This document shows, piece after piece, positions 54,688-62,910 of a DNA stretch of 64,000 nucleotides. The translations under genes were made by a program, and so were the position numbers. The DNA comes from Streptomyces sp. SAI-135 (GTDB lineage: Bacteria; Actinomycetota; Actinomycetes; Streptomycetales; Streptomycetaceae): positions 1,612,001-1,676,000 of the forward strand of contig NZ_JARXYP010000002.1 in assembly GCF_029893805.1 (NCBI RefSeq), read 5' to 3'. The notes below the pieces were generated by a model. That model was given only the letters and a program-made list of their open reading frames with translations. It had not been told where the DNA came from and searched no databases. How positions within the stretch are numbered: position 1 is the first letter of the stretch; each line of letters starts with the position of its first letter.

Positions 54688-55200
54688 ATGACGACGCAGC
54701 GCGCCGAACCCGCGACCACCGCCGACGAACGCACCATGCTGGAGGGCTGGCTGGACTACCACCGGCAGACGCTGGCCTGGAAGTGCGAGGGCCTGACCGA
54801 CGCCCAGCTCAGGACCGCCGCGGTGGAGCCGTCCACGCTCTCCCTGATGGGCCTGGTACGGCACATGGCGGAGGTGGAGCGCGGCTGGTTCCGCCGGGTC
54901 CTGGCCGACGAGGAGGTGGGGCCGATCTACTACAGCGAGGCCGACCCGGACGGCGAGTTCCGTCTCAGCGAGGCGGACACCTGGCAGGAGGCGTACGGCA
55001 CCTGGCAGGCCGAGATCGCCGAGGCCCGGGAGAACGCCGCCCGCTTCGGCCTGGACGACATCACCGTGGGCAAGCACCGCCGGACCGGGGAGCGGTTCAA
55101 CCTGCGCTGGCTGTACACCCACATGATCGAGGAGTACGCCCGTCACAACGGCCATGCCGACCTGATCCGTGAGCGCCTCGACGGCGCGACCGGCGACTGA
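54688..55200 (+). CDS. DinB-family protein (DUF664)
   Basis: A 170-residue four-helix-bundle protein. The metal-binding His triad is seen in GLVRHMAEVERGW (about 55) and YTHMIEEYARHNGHADLIRE (about 142-161). DinB-like proteins in actinobacteria are often bacillithiol- or mycothiol-dependent S-transferases. AGGA is upstream of the ATG at 54688. Substrate unknown. Confidence 0.88.
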   Translation: MTTQRAEPATTADERTMLEGWLDYHRQTLAWKCEGLTDAQLRTAAVEPSTLSLMGLVRHMAEVERGWFRRVLADEEVGPIYYSEADPDGEFRLSEADTWQEAYGTWQAEIAEARENAARFGLDDITVGKHRRTGERFNLRWLYTHMIEEYARHNGHADLIRERLDGATGD

Positions 55201-55303
55201 CGTCAGCACGGGGAGGCCCGGGGACGCCGTACGGGGGCGGAGATCACCCGTGCGGGGCAACCTCCGCTTGTCCGCTGTCGCGGAGGTCGCCCGAACCAGC
55301 AGA

Positions 55304-55855
55304 GTGACGCGGGTGCATCGAACCACGACTACCGCAACGCTCCTGGTCACCGTGGCTGTCTCGGCTCTCACGGGCTGTGTGACGGTCCAGCGTCCACCCG
55401 TGTCCGGGCCACCGCCGACGACTGCGCCGTCGCAGCCGCCGGGGCCGGGGGACGCCCGTCCGGACGGTCAGGCGGAGCCGCAGATCGTGCAGGCCCCGGC
55501 CCAGGAGGCGCTGTCCATGATCGACCCGTCCCGGCCCTCGAAGCCGCGGGGAGCCGCACCGCGTGACCGGGCCCCGGGAGGCGCGGCGGCCTCCGCGCAG
55601 CCCCGGCACCGGCAGCCGGCATCCGCGCATCCGGCGCACCCCGAGCCCACCGTGCGCCGGGCGGATCCACAGCCGCGGCACCCGGACGCCCCGCACCACG
55701 GGCAGCCGCGCGTCGAGATCCCGGACGTGGCCCGGTCGGTCCCCAAGTCGGTCCCCAAGGGCTCGAAGGACGTCTGCGCTCTGGGCAGGAAGTACGGGCG
55801 CTGGCAGGAGGGCAGCCCGGAGTCGGTCATCTGCGACCAGACCTACGGGCGGTGA
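55304..55855 (+). CDS. Proline-rich lipoprotein of unknown function
   Basis: From GTG 55304 (or GTG 55313) the product has a signal peptide (TTTATLLVTVAVSALTGC) with a good lipobox ALTGC, a long Pro/Ala/His-rich linker (about 40-130) and a conserved-looking C terminus with KDVCALGRKYGRW and VICDQTYGR, whose two Cys may form a disulfide. It is probably a membrane-attached exported protein. No family is recognised. Confidence 0.65.
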   Translation: MTRVHRTTTTATLLVTVAVSALTGCVTVQRPPVSGPPPTTAPSQPPGPGDARPDGQAEPQIVQAPAQEALSMIDPSRPSKPRGAAPRDRAPGGAAASAQPRHRQPASAHPAHPEPTVRRADPQPRHPDAPHHGQPRVEIPDVARSVPKSVPKGSKDVCALGRKYGRWQEGSPESVICDQTYGR

Positions 55856-55866
55856 CGGGCCCGGTC

Positions 55867-56388
55867 TCAGGGCCGCTGCCGCGGCGGCCCCCAGGATCCG
55901 TCACCGGCGGATCCGCCGTCGCCCAGCCGCAGCTCCAGTCTGCTGATCGCCGCCCGCACCCCGTCGCTGTAGCTGTCCTCCCCCAGGGCGTCCGCCGCCC
56001 TGCGGGCCCGGCGCAGATGGGTGCGGGCGGCGTCGGCGCGGGCCAGGCGCACATAGTCGGCGGCCAGGTTGAGGTGCAGCGAGGGATACAGGGCGCGTAC
56101 GGCGAGCGCGCTCTCGTGCCGGGAGAGCCGGTCGTCGGTGAGCTCCTCGGCTGCCGTCAATGCCCTGAGGTCCCAGGCGAGTTCGTCGCAGGGGTCGTCC
56201 TGGGCGTCGGCCATGTAGTGGGCCAGGGTGCAGCGGTGCAGCGGGTCGCCGTCCTCGCCGATCTCCGCCCACAGAGCCAGGAAGCGGTGCCGGGCCTCCT
56301 CGCGGTCCCCCGCGTGGCACAGCATGACGACCTGCCCGATCCGTGTCATCACGGCATCCGGCGCCGTCTGCTCCTGTCGCTCCGTCAA
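55867..56388 (-). CDS. TPR-like hypothetical protein
   Basis: A 173-residue, helix-rich protein starting at TTG 56388, where GGAGG lies 6 nt upstream. Repeated helical pairs (ARHRFLALWAEIGEDGDP, CTLAHYMADAQDD, YPSLHLNLAADYVRLAR) resemble tetratricopeptide repeats. Similar genes are common in Streptomyces without known function. It converges on the lipoprotein gene with an 11-bp gap. Confidence 0.7.
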   Translation of the reverse strand: MTERQEQTAPDAVMTRIGQVVMLCHAGDREEARHRFLALWAEIGEDGDPLHRCTLAHYMADAQDDPCDELAWDLRALTAAEELTDDRLSRHESALAVRALYPSLHLNLAADYVRLARADAARTHLRRARRAADALGEDSYSDGVRAAISRLELRLGDGGSAGDGSWGPPRQRP

Positions 56389-56945
56389 AGCGTCCTCCGG
56401 GCCTTCGTCGGCTGGTCGTCACTGTGCCCCCGACGCTAGGGCCTCTCCGACGGATCACGTCGGCGGCGCGTGCCCGGGTACCCCCATCTGCGGCACCGCC
56501 GTCGGGTGCCTGCTCCCACACCCGCCGCGCCCACAGCGGGACCCGGGCCGCGCCGCCGGGCTCCGCCGCACGGCCCTCTCCCGCGCGGCACGGGCCGACG
56601 GCCGCCCCGAACCCCCAGGTGCCCTCCCGGTCGGAGCGACGACTCCCCGCCCACGCTCCCCCTCCCCGCACCGCGGACAGACAACGGCCCGTCGGGCGCC
56701 TGCTCCCCACACCCGCCCCGTTCGCGGTGGAACCCCGGCCGCGGCGCCGGACTCCGCCGCACGGCCGTCTCCCGCGCGGCACGGGCCGACGGCCGCCCCG
56801 AGCGCGCAGGTGCCGTCCCGGCCGGAGCGACGGCGCCCCGCACCGCGGACCCGGCTAGGACTGGGGACGGGCCGCGGCCCCGCGCCTCACCGGCCCGCTG
56901 GGGCGGGACCGAGACGGTCGCCGCGGCACCGGGAGGCCGAAGGGG
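56389..56945. repeat. 557-bp gene-free interval with a tandem-duplicated GC-rich block (190-bp step)
   Basis: GTCGGGYGCC starts a block at 56501 that recurs at 56691; CGGAGCGAC recurs at 56632 and 56823; ccccgcaccgcggac recurs at 56664 and 56836. The two blocks (about 56501-56678 and 56691-56850) are diverged copies with indels. Open frames through it are composition artefacts. It lies upstream of the TPR-like gene and downstream of ung. Confidence 0.75.
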
Positions 56946-57629
56946 TCAGCCGAGGTTCGGGATCGTCCAGTCGATGGGCTCGTGGCCCTGCCGGGCGACC
57001 GCCTCGTTGATCTGCGTGAACGGGCGGGAGCCGAAGAACTTCTTCGCCGACAGCGGGGAGGGGTGGGCCCCCTTGACCACCACGTGCCGGCTCTCGTCGA
57101 TCAGCGGGAGCTTCTTCTGCGCGTAGTTGCCCCACAGAACGAAGACCGCCGGGTCGGGACGCTCGGCCACCGCGCGGATCACCGCGTCGGTGAACTTCTC
57201 CCAGCCCTTGCCCTTGTGCGAGTTGGCCTCGCCGGAGCGGACCGTGAGCACCGCGTTGAGCAGCAGGACGCCCTGCTGGGCCCAGGGCATGAGGTAGCCG
57301 TTGTCCGGGATCTCCAGACCCAGCTCCTCCTTCATCTCCTTGTAGATGTTCCGCAGGGAGGGCGGGGTCCTGACGCCGGGGCGGACCGAGAAGCACAGGC
57401 CGTGGCCCTGGCCCTCTCCGTGGTACGGGTCCTGCCCGAGGATCAGGACCTTGACCTGGTCGTAGGGCGTCGCGTCGAGGGCCGCGAAGACCTCCTCGCG
57501 GGGCGGGTAGACGGGACCCTTCGCCCGCTCGTCCTCGACGAACTCCGTCAGCTCCTTGAAGTACGGCTGCTGGAGCTCGTCGCCCAGAACCCCGCGCCAG
57601 GACTCGGGCAGCATGGCGATGTCGGTCAC
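56946..57629 (-). CDS. ung: Uracil-DNA glycosylase, family 1
   Basis: A 227-residue UDG. The catalytic motif GQDPYHGEGQGHGLCFS (about 65-82), the NAVLTVRSGEANSHKGKGWE uracil pocket and the HPSPLSAKKFFGSRPF loop (about 190) are all intact. It removes uracil from DNA to start base excision repair. GTG 57629 has GAGGAA upstream. It is monocistronic. Confidence 0.97.
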   Translation of the reverse strand: MTDIAMLPESWRGVLGDELQQPYFKELTEFVEDERAKGPVYPPREEVFAALDATPYDQVKVLILGQDPYHGEGQGHGLCFSVRPGVRTPPSLRNIYKEMKEELGLEIPDNGYLMPWAQQGVLLLNAVLTVRSGEANSHKGKGWEKFTDAVIRAVAERPDPAVFVLWGNYAQKKLPLIDESRHVVVKGAHPSPLSAKKFFGSRPFTQINEAVARQGHEPIDWTIPNLG

Positions 57630-57710
57630 GTCAATTCCTCACGATGTGCGGTCACTTGCAGGCTTCAGAACCTACAGCCGCCCACTGACAATCGCTGCCG
57701 TACGGGGGAC

Positions 57711-59291
57711 CTACCAGCTGGTCTTCCAGTACAGCTCCCACATCGTCATCATGGTCGCGGGGTCGATGACCTTCTCGAGACCGGCGATCTCCTCGCTCGC
57801 GGCGACGTACTGCTTGCCCTGCCACAGCGGAACCAGCCGTGCGTCGTTCACGAACACCCGCTGGGCTTCCTCGATCTGGGGCCCCACGGCCCCGCGGTCG
57901 CTCTCCGCACGCGACTGAGGCAGCAGTTTGCCGGTGATCTCGGGGGCGTCGTACGGGGTGCCGAGGGCGTTCTGGCGGCCCACGAAGGGCGCGATGAAGT
58001 TGTCGGCGTCGTGGAAGTCGGGGAACCAGCCGCGCCCGAACACCGGGTACTCACCCTTCTGGTAGCCCTCGACGTAGGTCTTCCACGGGCGGCTCTTGAG
58101 GGTGATCGTGAACAGGCCGGACGCCTCCAGCTGCTTCTTCAGCTCCTGGAAGGCGGGCTTGGTCGTGGAACCGTAGCGGTCGCTGGTGTACCAGAGCGTC
58201 AGCGGGACGCGCTCGGTGATCCCCGCTTCGGTGAGGAACTTCTTGGCCTTGGCCACGCTGGGGTCGCCGAAGTCGTCGAAGAAGCTCGTGGTGTGGCCGG
58301 TGAGTCCGGCGGGGACCATGGAGTACAGCGGCTCGACGGTGTCCTTGTAGACGTAGTGCACGAGCGCCGGGCGGTCGACGATCTGGGCGACGGCCTTGCG
58401 GACCGCGGGCTTGGCGGACCACGGGTCGCGGGGGTTGAACACCAGGTAGCTGATCTCGGTGGTGGGGTTCTCGATGAGCTGGAGCCCCTCCTTCTGCTGG
58501 TTGACCTCGATGTCCACGGTGTCGGAGGCGCCGAGACCCCGGTACACGACCGCGATCTCCTTGTCCTTGAGGGCCTTGACCATCTGGTCCGACTGCTTGA
58601 AGTAGCGGATGGTGACGGCCTTGTTCTGGAGGTCCGCGATGCCCTTGTAGTTGTCGTTGCGGACCAGCTCGGCCTTCTCGCCCTCCTGGTAGGAGTCGAG
58701 GCTGTAGGGGCCCGAGCCGCTGATCTTCCCGTCCTTGCGGATCGCGGTCGCGGAGTACTCCTCCGGGTCCACGATCGACATGGCCGGCGTGGTGAGCACC
58801 AGGGGGAAGGTGGCGTCGGGCTGGCTGAGGTGGAAGACGACCTCACGGTCGCCCTTGACCTGCACCCGGGAGAGCGTGCCCAGCAGACCCGCGGGACCGC
58901 CGTTGACGTTGATCTTCTTGATGCGGTCGATGGAGTACTTGACGGCCTTGGCGTCCAGGGTGTGCCCGTTGGAGAACTTCAGTCCCTCGCGCAGCGTGCA
59001 GCTGTACACGGTGCTGGTCGGGTCCGTGAACTCGCAGCGCTCGGCGGCGTCGGGCTCGGGGTCGGGCACGCCGGGCGAGTAGTTCAGGAGCGTCTGGTAG
59101 ACGTTGCGGAACAGCTCCCAGGAGTTGTCCCAGGAGGCCGCGGGGTCAAGCGTGGCCGGCGCGCTGGTGGTCCCCACGACGATCGCTTTGCCGTTGTCGG
59201 ACGAGTCCGAGGAGAACACACCGCAGCCGGCCACGGTGGATATGGACACGAGCGCCGCGAGAGACGGCAGGTATCGGTTCCGCTTGAACAC
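57711..59291 (-). CDS. ABC-transporter substrate-binding lipoprotein (peptide type)
   Basis: A 526-residue SBP of family 5. GTG 59291, preceded by GAGGAG, opens a lipoprotein signal (FKRNRYLPSLAALVSISTVA then GC lipobox). The core contains TSAPATLDPAASWDNSWELF and GLKFSNGHTLDAKAVKYSID, plus LVFNPRDPWSAKPAVRKAVA, as in OppA/DppA. It binds oligopeptides or other ligands outside the membrane. No permease or ATPase gene is adjacent, so it is an orphan that must share a transporter encoded elsewhere, or act as a receptor. Confidence 0.92.
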   Translation of the reverse strand: MFKRNRYLPSLAALVSISTVAGCGVFSSDSSDNGKAIVVGTTSAPATLDPAASWDNSWELFRNVYQTLLNYSPGVPDPEPDAAERCEFTDPTSTVYSCTLREGLKFSNGHTLDAKAVKYSIDRIKKINVNGGPAGLLGTLSRVQVKGDREVVFHLSQPDATFPLVLTTPAMSIVDPEEYSATAIRKDGKISGSGPYSLDSYQEGEKAELVRNDNYKGIADLQNKAVTIRYFKQSDQMVKALKDKEIAVVYRGLGASDTVDIEVNQQKEGLQLIENPTTEISYLVFNPRDPWSAKPAVRKAVAQIVDRPALVHYVYKDTVEPLYSMVPAGLTGHTTSFFDDFGDPSVAKAKKFLTEAGITERVPLTLWYTSDRYGSTTKPAFQELKKQLEASGLFTITLKSRPWKTYVEGYQKGEYPVFGRGWFPDFHDADNFIAPFVGRQNALGTPYDAPEITGKLLPQSRAESDRGAVGPQIEEAQRVFVNDARLVPLWQGKQYVAASEEIAGLEKVIDPATMMTMWELYWKTSW

Positions 59292-59434
59292 GCGCTTGCT
59301 CCTCGAAATGCCGTGCCGAGAGTCGGCAAAACATACCGCAGCGCCACGCACACTCAACCGGTTCGTTCACAGGCGGCTTGATCACCGCACCGGTGATGAC
59401 CCTGTAATACCCCTGTGAGGCTTTTGTGCGTCGA

Positions 59435-59467
59435 CACGGGCGCCGTCGGTGTCAACGGACGCCCGTG
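59435..59467. terminator. Stem-loop after the SDR pair
   Basis: CACGGGCG (59435-59442) pairs with CGCCCGTG (59460-59467), and the adjoining CCGT/ACGG extends the stem across one bulge. It lies 17 nt past the stop of the second SDR on the minus strand. Confidence 0.6.
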
Positions 59468-59483
59468 CCGAGACGAACCGGGG

Positions 59484-60248
59484 TCAGCCCACTCCGGCGT
59501 TGAGGAAGATGCCTCCGTCGACGACGAGCGTCTGGCCGGTGACCCAGTCGGACTGCGCGGAGGTGAGGAAGGCCGCGGCGCCGCCGATGTCGGAGGGCAC
59601 CCCGAGCCGGGCCAGCGGGTAGGACGCGGCGGCCTCCGCCTCCCGGCCCTCGTACAGGGCCTGCGCGAACTTGGTCTTCACGACGGCCGGGGCGATCGCG
59701 TTGACCCGCACCTTGGGAGCGAACTCGTGCGCGAGCTGCTGGGTGAGGTTGATCATCGCGGCCTTGCTGACGCCGTACGCGGCGATGAAGGGCGAGGGCG
59801 CGATGCCCGCGACGGAGGCGATGTTGACGATCGCGCCGCCGTTGTCCTTCTGCCAGGCGTGCCAGGTCTTCTGCGCGAAGCCGAGCGCGGAGATCACGTT
59901 GGTCTCGAAGACCTTGCGCGCCACGTTCAGGTCGAGGTCGGCGATGGGCCCGAACACCGGGTTGGTACCGGCGTTGTTGATCAGGTAGTCGACGCGGCCG
60001 AAGGCGTCCATGGCACGCTCGACGGCGAGCCGCTGGTGCTCCTCGTCGTGCGCCTTGCCGGCGACGTAGATGGCGCGCTCGGCGCCGAGCTGCTCGACGG
60101 CCTCCTTGAGCGCGTCCTCGGTGCGGCCGGTGATGACCACCCGGTCGCCGCGCGCGACGAGCGCCTCGGCGACGCCGTAGCCGATGCCGCGACTGGCGCC
60201 CGTGATGAGCGCGACCTTGCCCGAAGGCTCGGGGAGTTGCGAAGTCAT
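59484..60248 (-). CDS. SDR-family oxidoreductase
   Basis: A 254-residue classical short-chain dehydrogenase: TGASRGIG nucleotide motif (about 17-24), NNAG (about 90), catalytic Ser in NIASVAG and YGVSK Tyr-Lys pair (about 158-162). The SNV-like TGRTEDAL segment suggests NADP. It follows the other SDR by 12 bp on the same strand, so both form an operon, probably for a beta-oxo or hydroxy acyl substrate. Confidence 0.92.
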   Translation of the reverse strand: MTSQLPEPSGKVALITGASRGIGYGVAEALVARGDRVVITGRTEDALKEAVEQLGAERAIYVAGKAHDEEHQRLAVERAMDAFGRVDYLINNAGTNPVFGPIADLDLNVARKVFETNVISALGFAQKTWHAWQKDNGGAIVNIASVAGIAPSPFIAAYGVSKAAMINLTQQLAHEFAPKVRVNAIAPAVVKTKFAQALYEGREAEAAASYPLARLGVPSDIGGAAAFLTSAQSDWVTGQTLVVDGGIFLNAGVG

Positions 60249-60260
60249 GGTCCCGTTTCC

Positions 60261-61022
60261 CTAGTCGAGCGGTCCGCCGGCGACGTACAGCACCTGGCCG
60301 GAGACGAATCCGGCCGCCTCGCCGGTGAAGAAGGCGATGGCGTTGGCGATGTCCTCGGGCTCGCCCACGCGCGCGACCGGGATCTGGGTGGCGGCCGCGG
60401 CCTTGAACTCCTCGAAGCCCATGCCGACGCGCTCGGCGGTGGCGGCGGTCATGTCGGTGGCGATGAAGCCCGGGGCGACGGCGTTGGCGGTGATGCCGAA
60501 CTTGCCGAGCTCGATGGCGAGGGTCTTGGTGAAGCCCTGGAGTCCGGCCTTGGCGGCGGAGTAGTTGGCCTGGCCGCGGTTGCCGAGCGCCGAGGACGAG
60601 GACAGGTTGACGATCCGGCCGAAGCCCGCGTCCACCATGTGCTTCTGGACGGCCTTGGTCACCAGGAACGAGCCCTTGAGGTGCACGTTCAGGACGGTGT
60701 CCCAGTCGGAGACGCTCATCTTGAACAGCAGGTTGTCGCGGAGCACGCCCGCGTTGTTCACGAGGATCGTCGGGGCGCCGAGCTCCTCGGCCACGCGCGC
60801 GATCGCGGCCTGCACCTGGGCCTCGTCGGAGACGTCCGCGCCGACCGCGATCGCCCGGCCGCCGGCCGCGGTGATCTTCTCCACGGTGTCCTTGCAGGCG
60901 GCCTCGTCGAGATCGATCACGGCGACCGCGCGGCCCTCGGCCGCCAGTCGTACGGCGGTGGCGGCGCCGATGCCGCGCGCGGCACCGGTGACGACGGCTA
61001 CCCGCTGCTCAGTGGTGGACAT
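60261..61022 (-). CDS. FabG-type 3-oxoacyl-ACP/CoA reductase
   Basis: A 253-residue SDR close to FabG: TGAARGIGAATAVRLAAEG (12-30), DVSDEAQV, NNAGVLRDNLLFKMSVSDWD, NLSSSSALGNRGQANYSAAKAG with catalytic Ser/Tyr/Lys, and a PGFIATDMT motif. It probably reduces a 3-oxoacyl thioester. AGGAG is 7 nt upstream of the ATG. It is the first gene of the SDR pair. Confidence 0.93.
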   Translation of the reverse strand: MSTTEQRVAVVTGAARGIGAATAVRLAAEGRAVAVIDLDEAACKDTVEKITAAGGRAIAVGADVSDEAQVQAAIARVAEELGAPTILVNNAGVLRDNLLFKMSVSDWDTVLNVHLKGSFLVTKAVQKHMVDAGFGRIVNLSSSSALGNRGQANYSAAKAGLQGFTKTLAIELGKFGITANAVAPGFIATDMTAATAERVGMGFEEFKAAAATQIPVARVGEPEDIANAIAFFTGEAAGFVSGQVLYVAGGPLD

Positions 61023-61151
61023 TGCTGATTCTCCTCGCCCTTGAGAACGTTCCGGCCCGGGTCGGTGAGCGACCGCTTAGTACCTTCGGCAGACGTGACG
61101 CTAGAAGCCCTGGCACGCGGTGTCAACGTCCCACGGGACCGGTGTGATCCA

Positions 61152-61601
61152 TTACCTCACCAGCAGGTCGAGCAGACGCTCCGGTTCGGCCGCCGGATCC
61201 AGGGTGAGTCCGGTGTGCACGGGGCCCGGCTGGACGACCGTGGAGCGGGGTGCGACGAGCCACCGGAAGCGGCGCCCGGCGTCGTCGCGCGCGGCCGGTC
61301 CGGCCGTCTCGCCCCCCGCACAGACCGCTTCGACGCCGCCGAGGGCGGCCCGGACGCCGGCCACGTCCGCGGCGGGGTCGAGCGCGCGCAGCCGGTCCTC
61401 GTCGAGGTGGGTGCGCACACCGACGTACGCCTTCGCCCGGCAGTAGACGATCACGCCGGCATTGATGGACTCGCCGCGCTCGACCCGGGGGACGACCCGC
61501 AGCAGGGCGTACTCGAAGACGTCCCGTTCGCTGGCCCGCCCGCCCTTGATGACGTGGCGCTCCACCACACTGCCCGCCATGTGAATGTGGCGCTCGCTCA
61601 C
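61152..61601 (-). CDS. DUF3037-domain protein
   Basis: A 149-residue protein. The core from about residue 24 (ASERDVFEYALLRVVPRVERGE, then INAGVIVYCRAKAYVGVRT) is DUF3037, a family with no known activity that regularly follows HipA-like kinase genes in actinobacteria. Its GTG start overlaps the stop of the kinase gene by 4 nt (GTGA), so translation is coupled. A role as partner or substrate of the kinase is inferred from context. Confidence 0.82.
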   Translation of the reverse strand: MSERHIHMAGSVVERHVIKGGRASERDVFEYALLRVVPRVERGESINAGVIVYCRAKAYVGVRTHLDEDRLRALDPAADVAGVRAALGGVEAVCAGGETAGPAARDDAGRRFRWLVAPRSTVVQPGPVHTGLTLDPAAEPERLLDLLVR

Positions 61602-62362
61602 TTGTCCCCCTCGATGCCGGTGATGCGTTCATGGACGGCGGCGGCCCGCAGGAGCAGGGGCCGGGCGTACGCCTGCCGGAGCTCGTCCGGGGTGCCGAAG
61701 CCGGGCTCGTCCGCCAGCCAGGCGTCCGGGATCTCGGCGGTGACCTCCGCGAGCAGGTCCTCGGTGACCCGCGGGGCCAGGTCGGCGGCGGCAGCGGCGA
61801 CATCGGGCGCGAAGGGTCTGAGAACGTGGTCCGAGGCGTCGTAGGGACGCGCGGCGGACTTCTCGGCGCCGGGCCAGTTGTGGTGCCAGATCATGGTCGC
61901 GCCGTGGTCGATGAGCCACACCTCGCGGTGCCACCACAGCAGGTTGGGGTTGCGCCAGGAGCGGTCGACGTTGTTGACCAGCGCGTCGAACCAGACGATC
62001 CGGCCGGCCTCCACGGGGTCCACCGGGAAGGCGAGCGGGTCGAAGCCGAGCGCCCCGGAGAGGAAGTCCATGCCGAGGTTGGTGCCGCCGCTGGACCTGA
62101 GGAGCTCCTGCACCCGCTCGTCGGGCTCGCCGAGCCCCAGGTCCGGGTCGAGGTCGAGCGTCAGGAGCCGCGGTACCCGGAAGCCGAGCCGGCGGGCGAG
62201 CTCCCCGGCCACCACCTCGGCGACCAGCGTCTTGCGGCCCTGTCCGGCGCCGGTGAACTTGATGACGTACGTCCCGCGGTCGTCGGCCTCGACGAGTCCC
62301 GGCAGCGAGCCGCCCTCACGCAGCGGCGTGATGTAGCGGGTCGCGATGGCTTCCTTGAGCAT
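61598..62362 (-). CDS. Minimal HipA-like kinase
   Basis: A 254-residue protein with a HipA/PI3-4-kinase-like core: Lys35 in TYVIKFTGAGQG (ATP), VAEVVAGELARRLG (Glu), the catalytic loop LVNNVDRSWRNPN (Asp133, Asn138) and LIDHGATMIW (Asp152, metal), all intact. It lacks the N-terminal part that binds HipB and is much shorter than HipA (about 440 residues). No HipB-like antitoxin is adjacent; instead DUF3037 follows with a 4-nt overlap. It may phosphorylate a translation factor or another protein. Confidence 0.85.
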   Translation of the reverse strand: MLKEAIATRYITPLREGGSLPGLVEADDRGTYVIKFTGAGQGRKTLVAEVVAGELARRLGFRVPRLLTLDLDPDLGLGEPDERVQELLRSSGGTNLGMDFLSGALGFDPLAFPVDPVEAGRIVWFDALVNNVDRSWRNPNLLWWHREVWLIDHGATMIWHHNWPGAEKSAARPYDASDHVLRPFAPDVAAAAADLAPRVTEDLLAEVTAEIPDAWLADEPGFGTPDELRQAYARPLLLRAAAVHERITGIEGDK

Positions 62363-62453
62363 CGCCCCAGGTTACTGGGGGGTGTCTGAACAACGGGCAC
62401 TCCGGGCCCGTACCTGTGGGCAGTTCAAAGAATCCGTGGAAGGGGACGTCAGC

Positions 62454-62906
62454 ATGGCCAGCGAATCGATTCATCCCGCATCGGCCCCCAGTCGCCGGGT
62501 CGTCGTCGCGGCGGTCGGCGCGGCGGGACTAGCCCTCACCCTGAACGCGTGCGGGTCGGAGGACGATCCCTCTCCGGCCGCGTCGGACGCGGGCGAGGAC
62601 ACTGCCGCCGGCGCCGGCGGCAGTGTCCTCGCCAAGACCTCGGACATCCCCGAGGGCGGCGGCAAGATCTTCAAGGACTCGGGCGTGGTGGTCACCCAGC
62701 CGACGGCGGGCCAGTTCAAGGCGTTCTCGTCGAAGTGCACGCACCAGGGGTGTGCGGTCACGGGGATCACCGACGGGGTCATCACCTGTCCGTGCCACAA
62801 GAGCGAGTTCTCGGTGGCCGACGGCAGCGTGAAGAAGGGGCCCGCGACCCAGCCGCTGCCCGAGGAGAAGATCACCGTCAGCGGTGACTCGATCACGCTC
62901 GCATGA
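62454..62906 (+). CDS. Rieske [2Fe-2S] lipoprotein, Tat-type signal
   Basis: A 150-residue exported protein. The signal SRRVVVAAVGAAGLALTLNAC has a twin arginine and a lipobox LNAC, so it is likely a Tat-dependent lipoprotein that folds with its cluster before export. Cluster ligands are Cys95 and His97 (CTHQGC) and Cys112 and His115 (CPCHKSEF); Cys100 and Cys114 can form the stabilising disulfide. It is probably an electron carrier on the outer face of the membrane. GGAAGGGG precedes the ATG. Its linker is encoded by a 42-bp perfect palindrome. Confidence 0.9.
   Translation: MASESIHPASAPSRRVVVAAVGAAGLALTLNACGSEDDPSPAASDAGEDTAAGAGGSVLAKTSDIPEGGGKIFKDSGVVVTQPTAGQFKAFSSKCTHQGCAVTGITDGVITCPCHKSEFSVADGSVKKGPATQPLPEEKITVSGDSITLA
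62592..62633. repeat. 42-bp perfect palindrome inside the Rieske gene
   Basis: Every base from 62592 to 62612 pairs with its mirror in 62613-62633, with no spacer. It encodes the linker GEDTAAGAGGSVLA, and the same peptide is read in frame on the opposite strand. It would extrude as a cruciform or form a very stable RNA hairpin inside the message. Confidence 0.95.
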
Positions 62907-62910
62907 GTTG

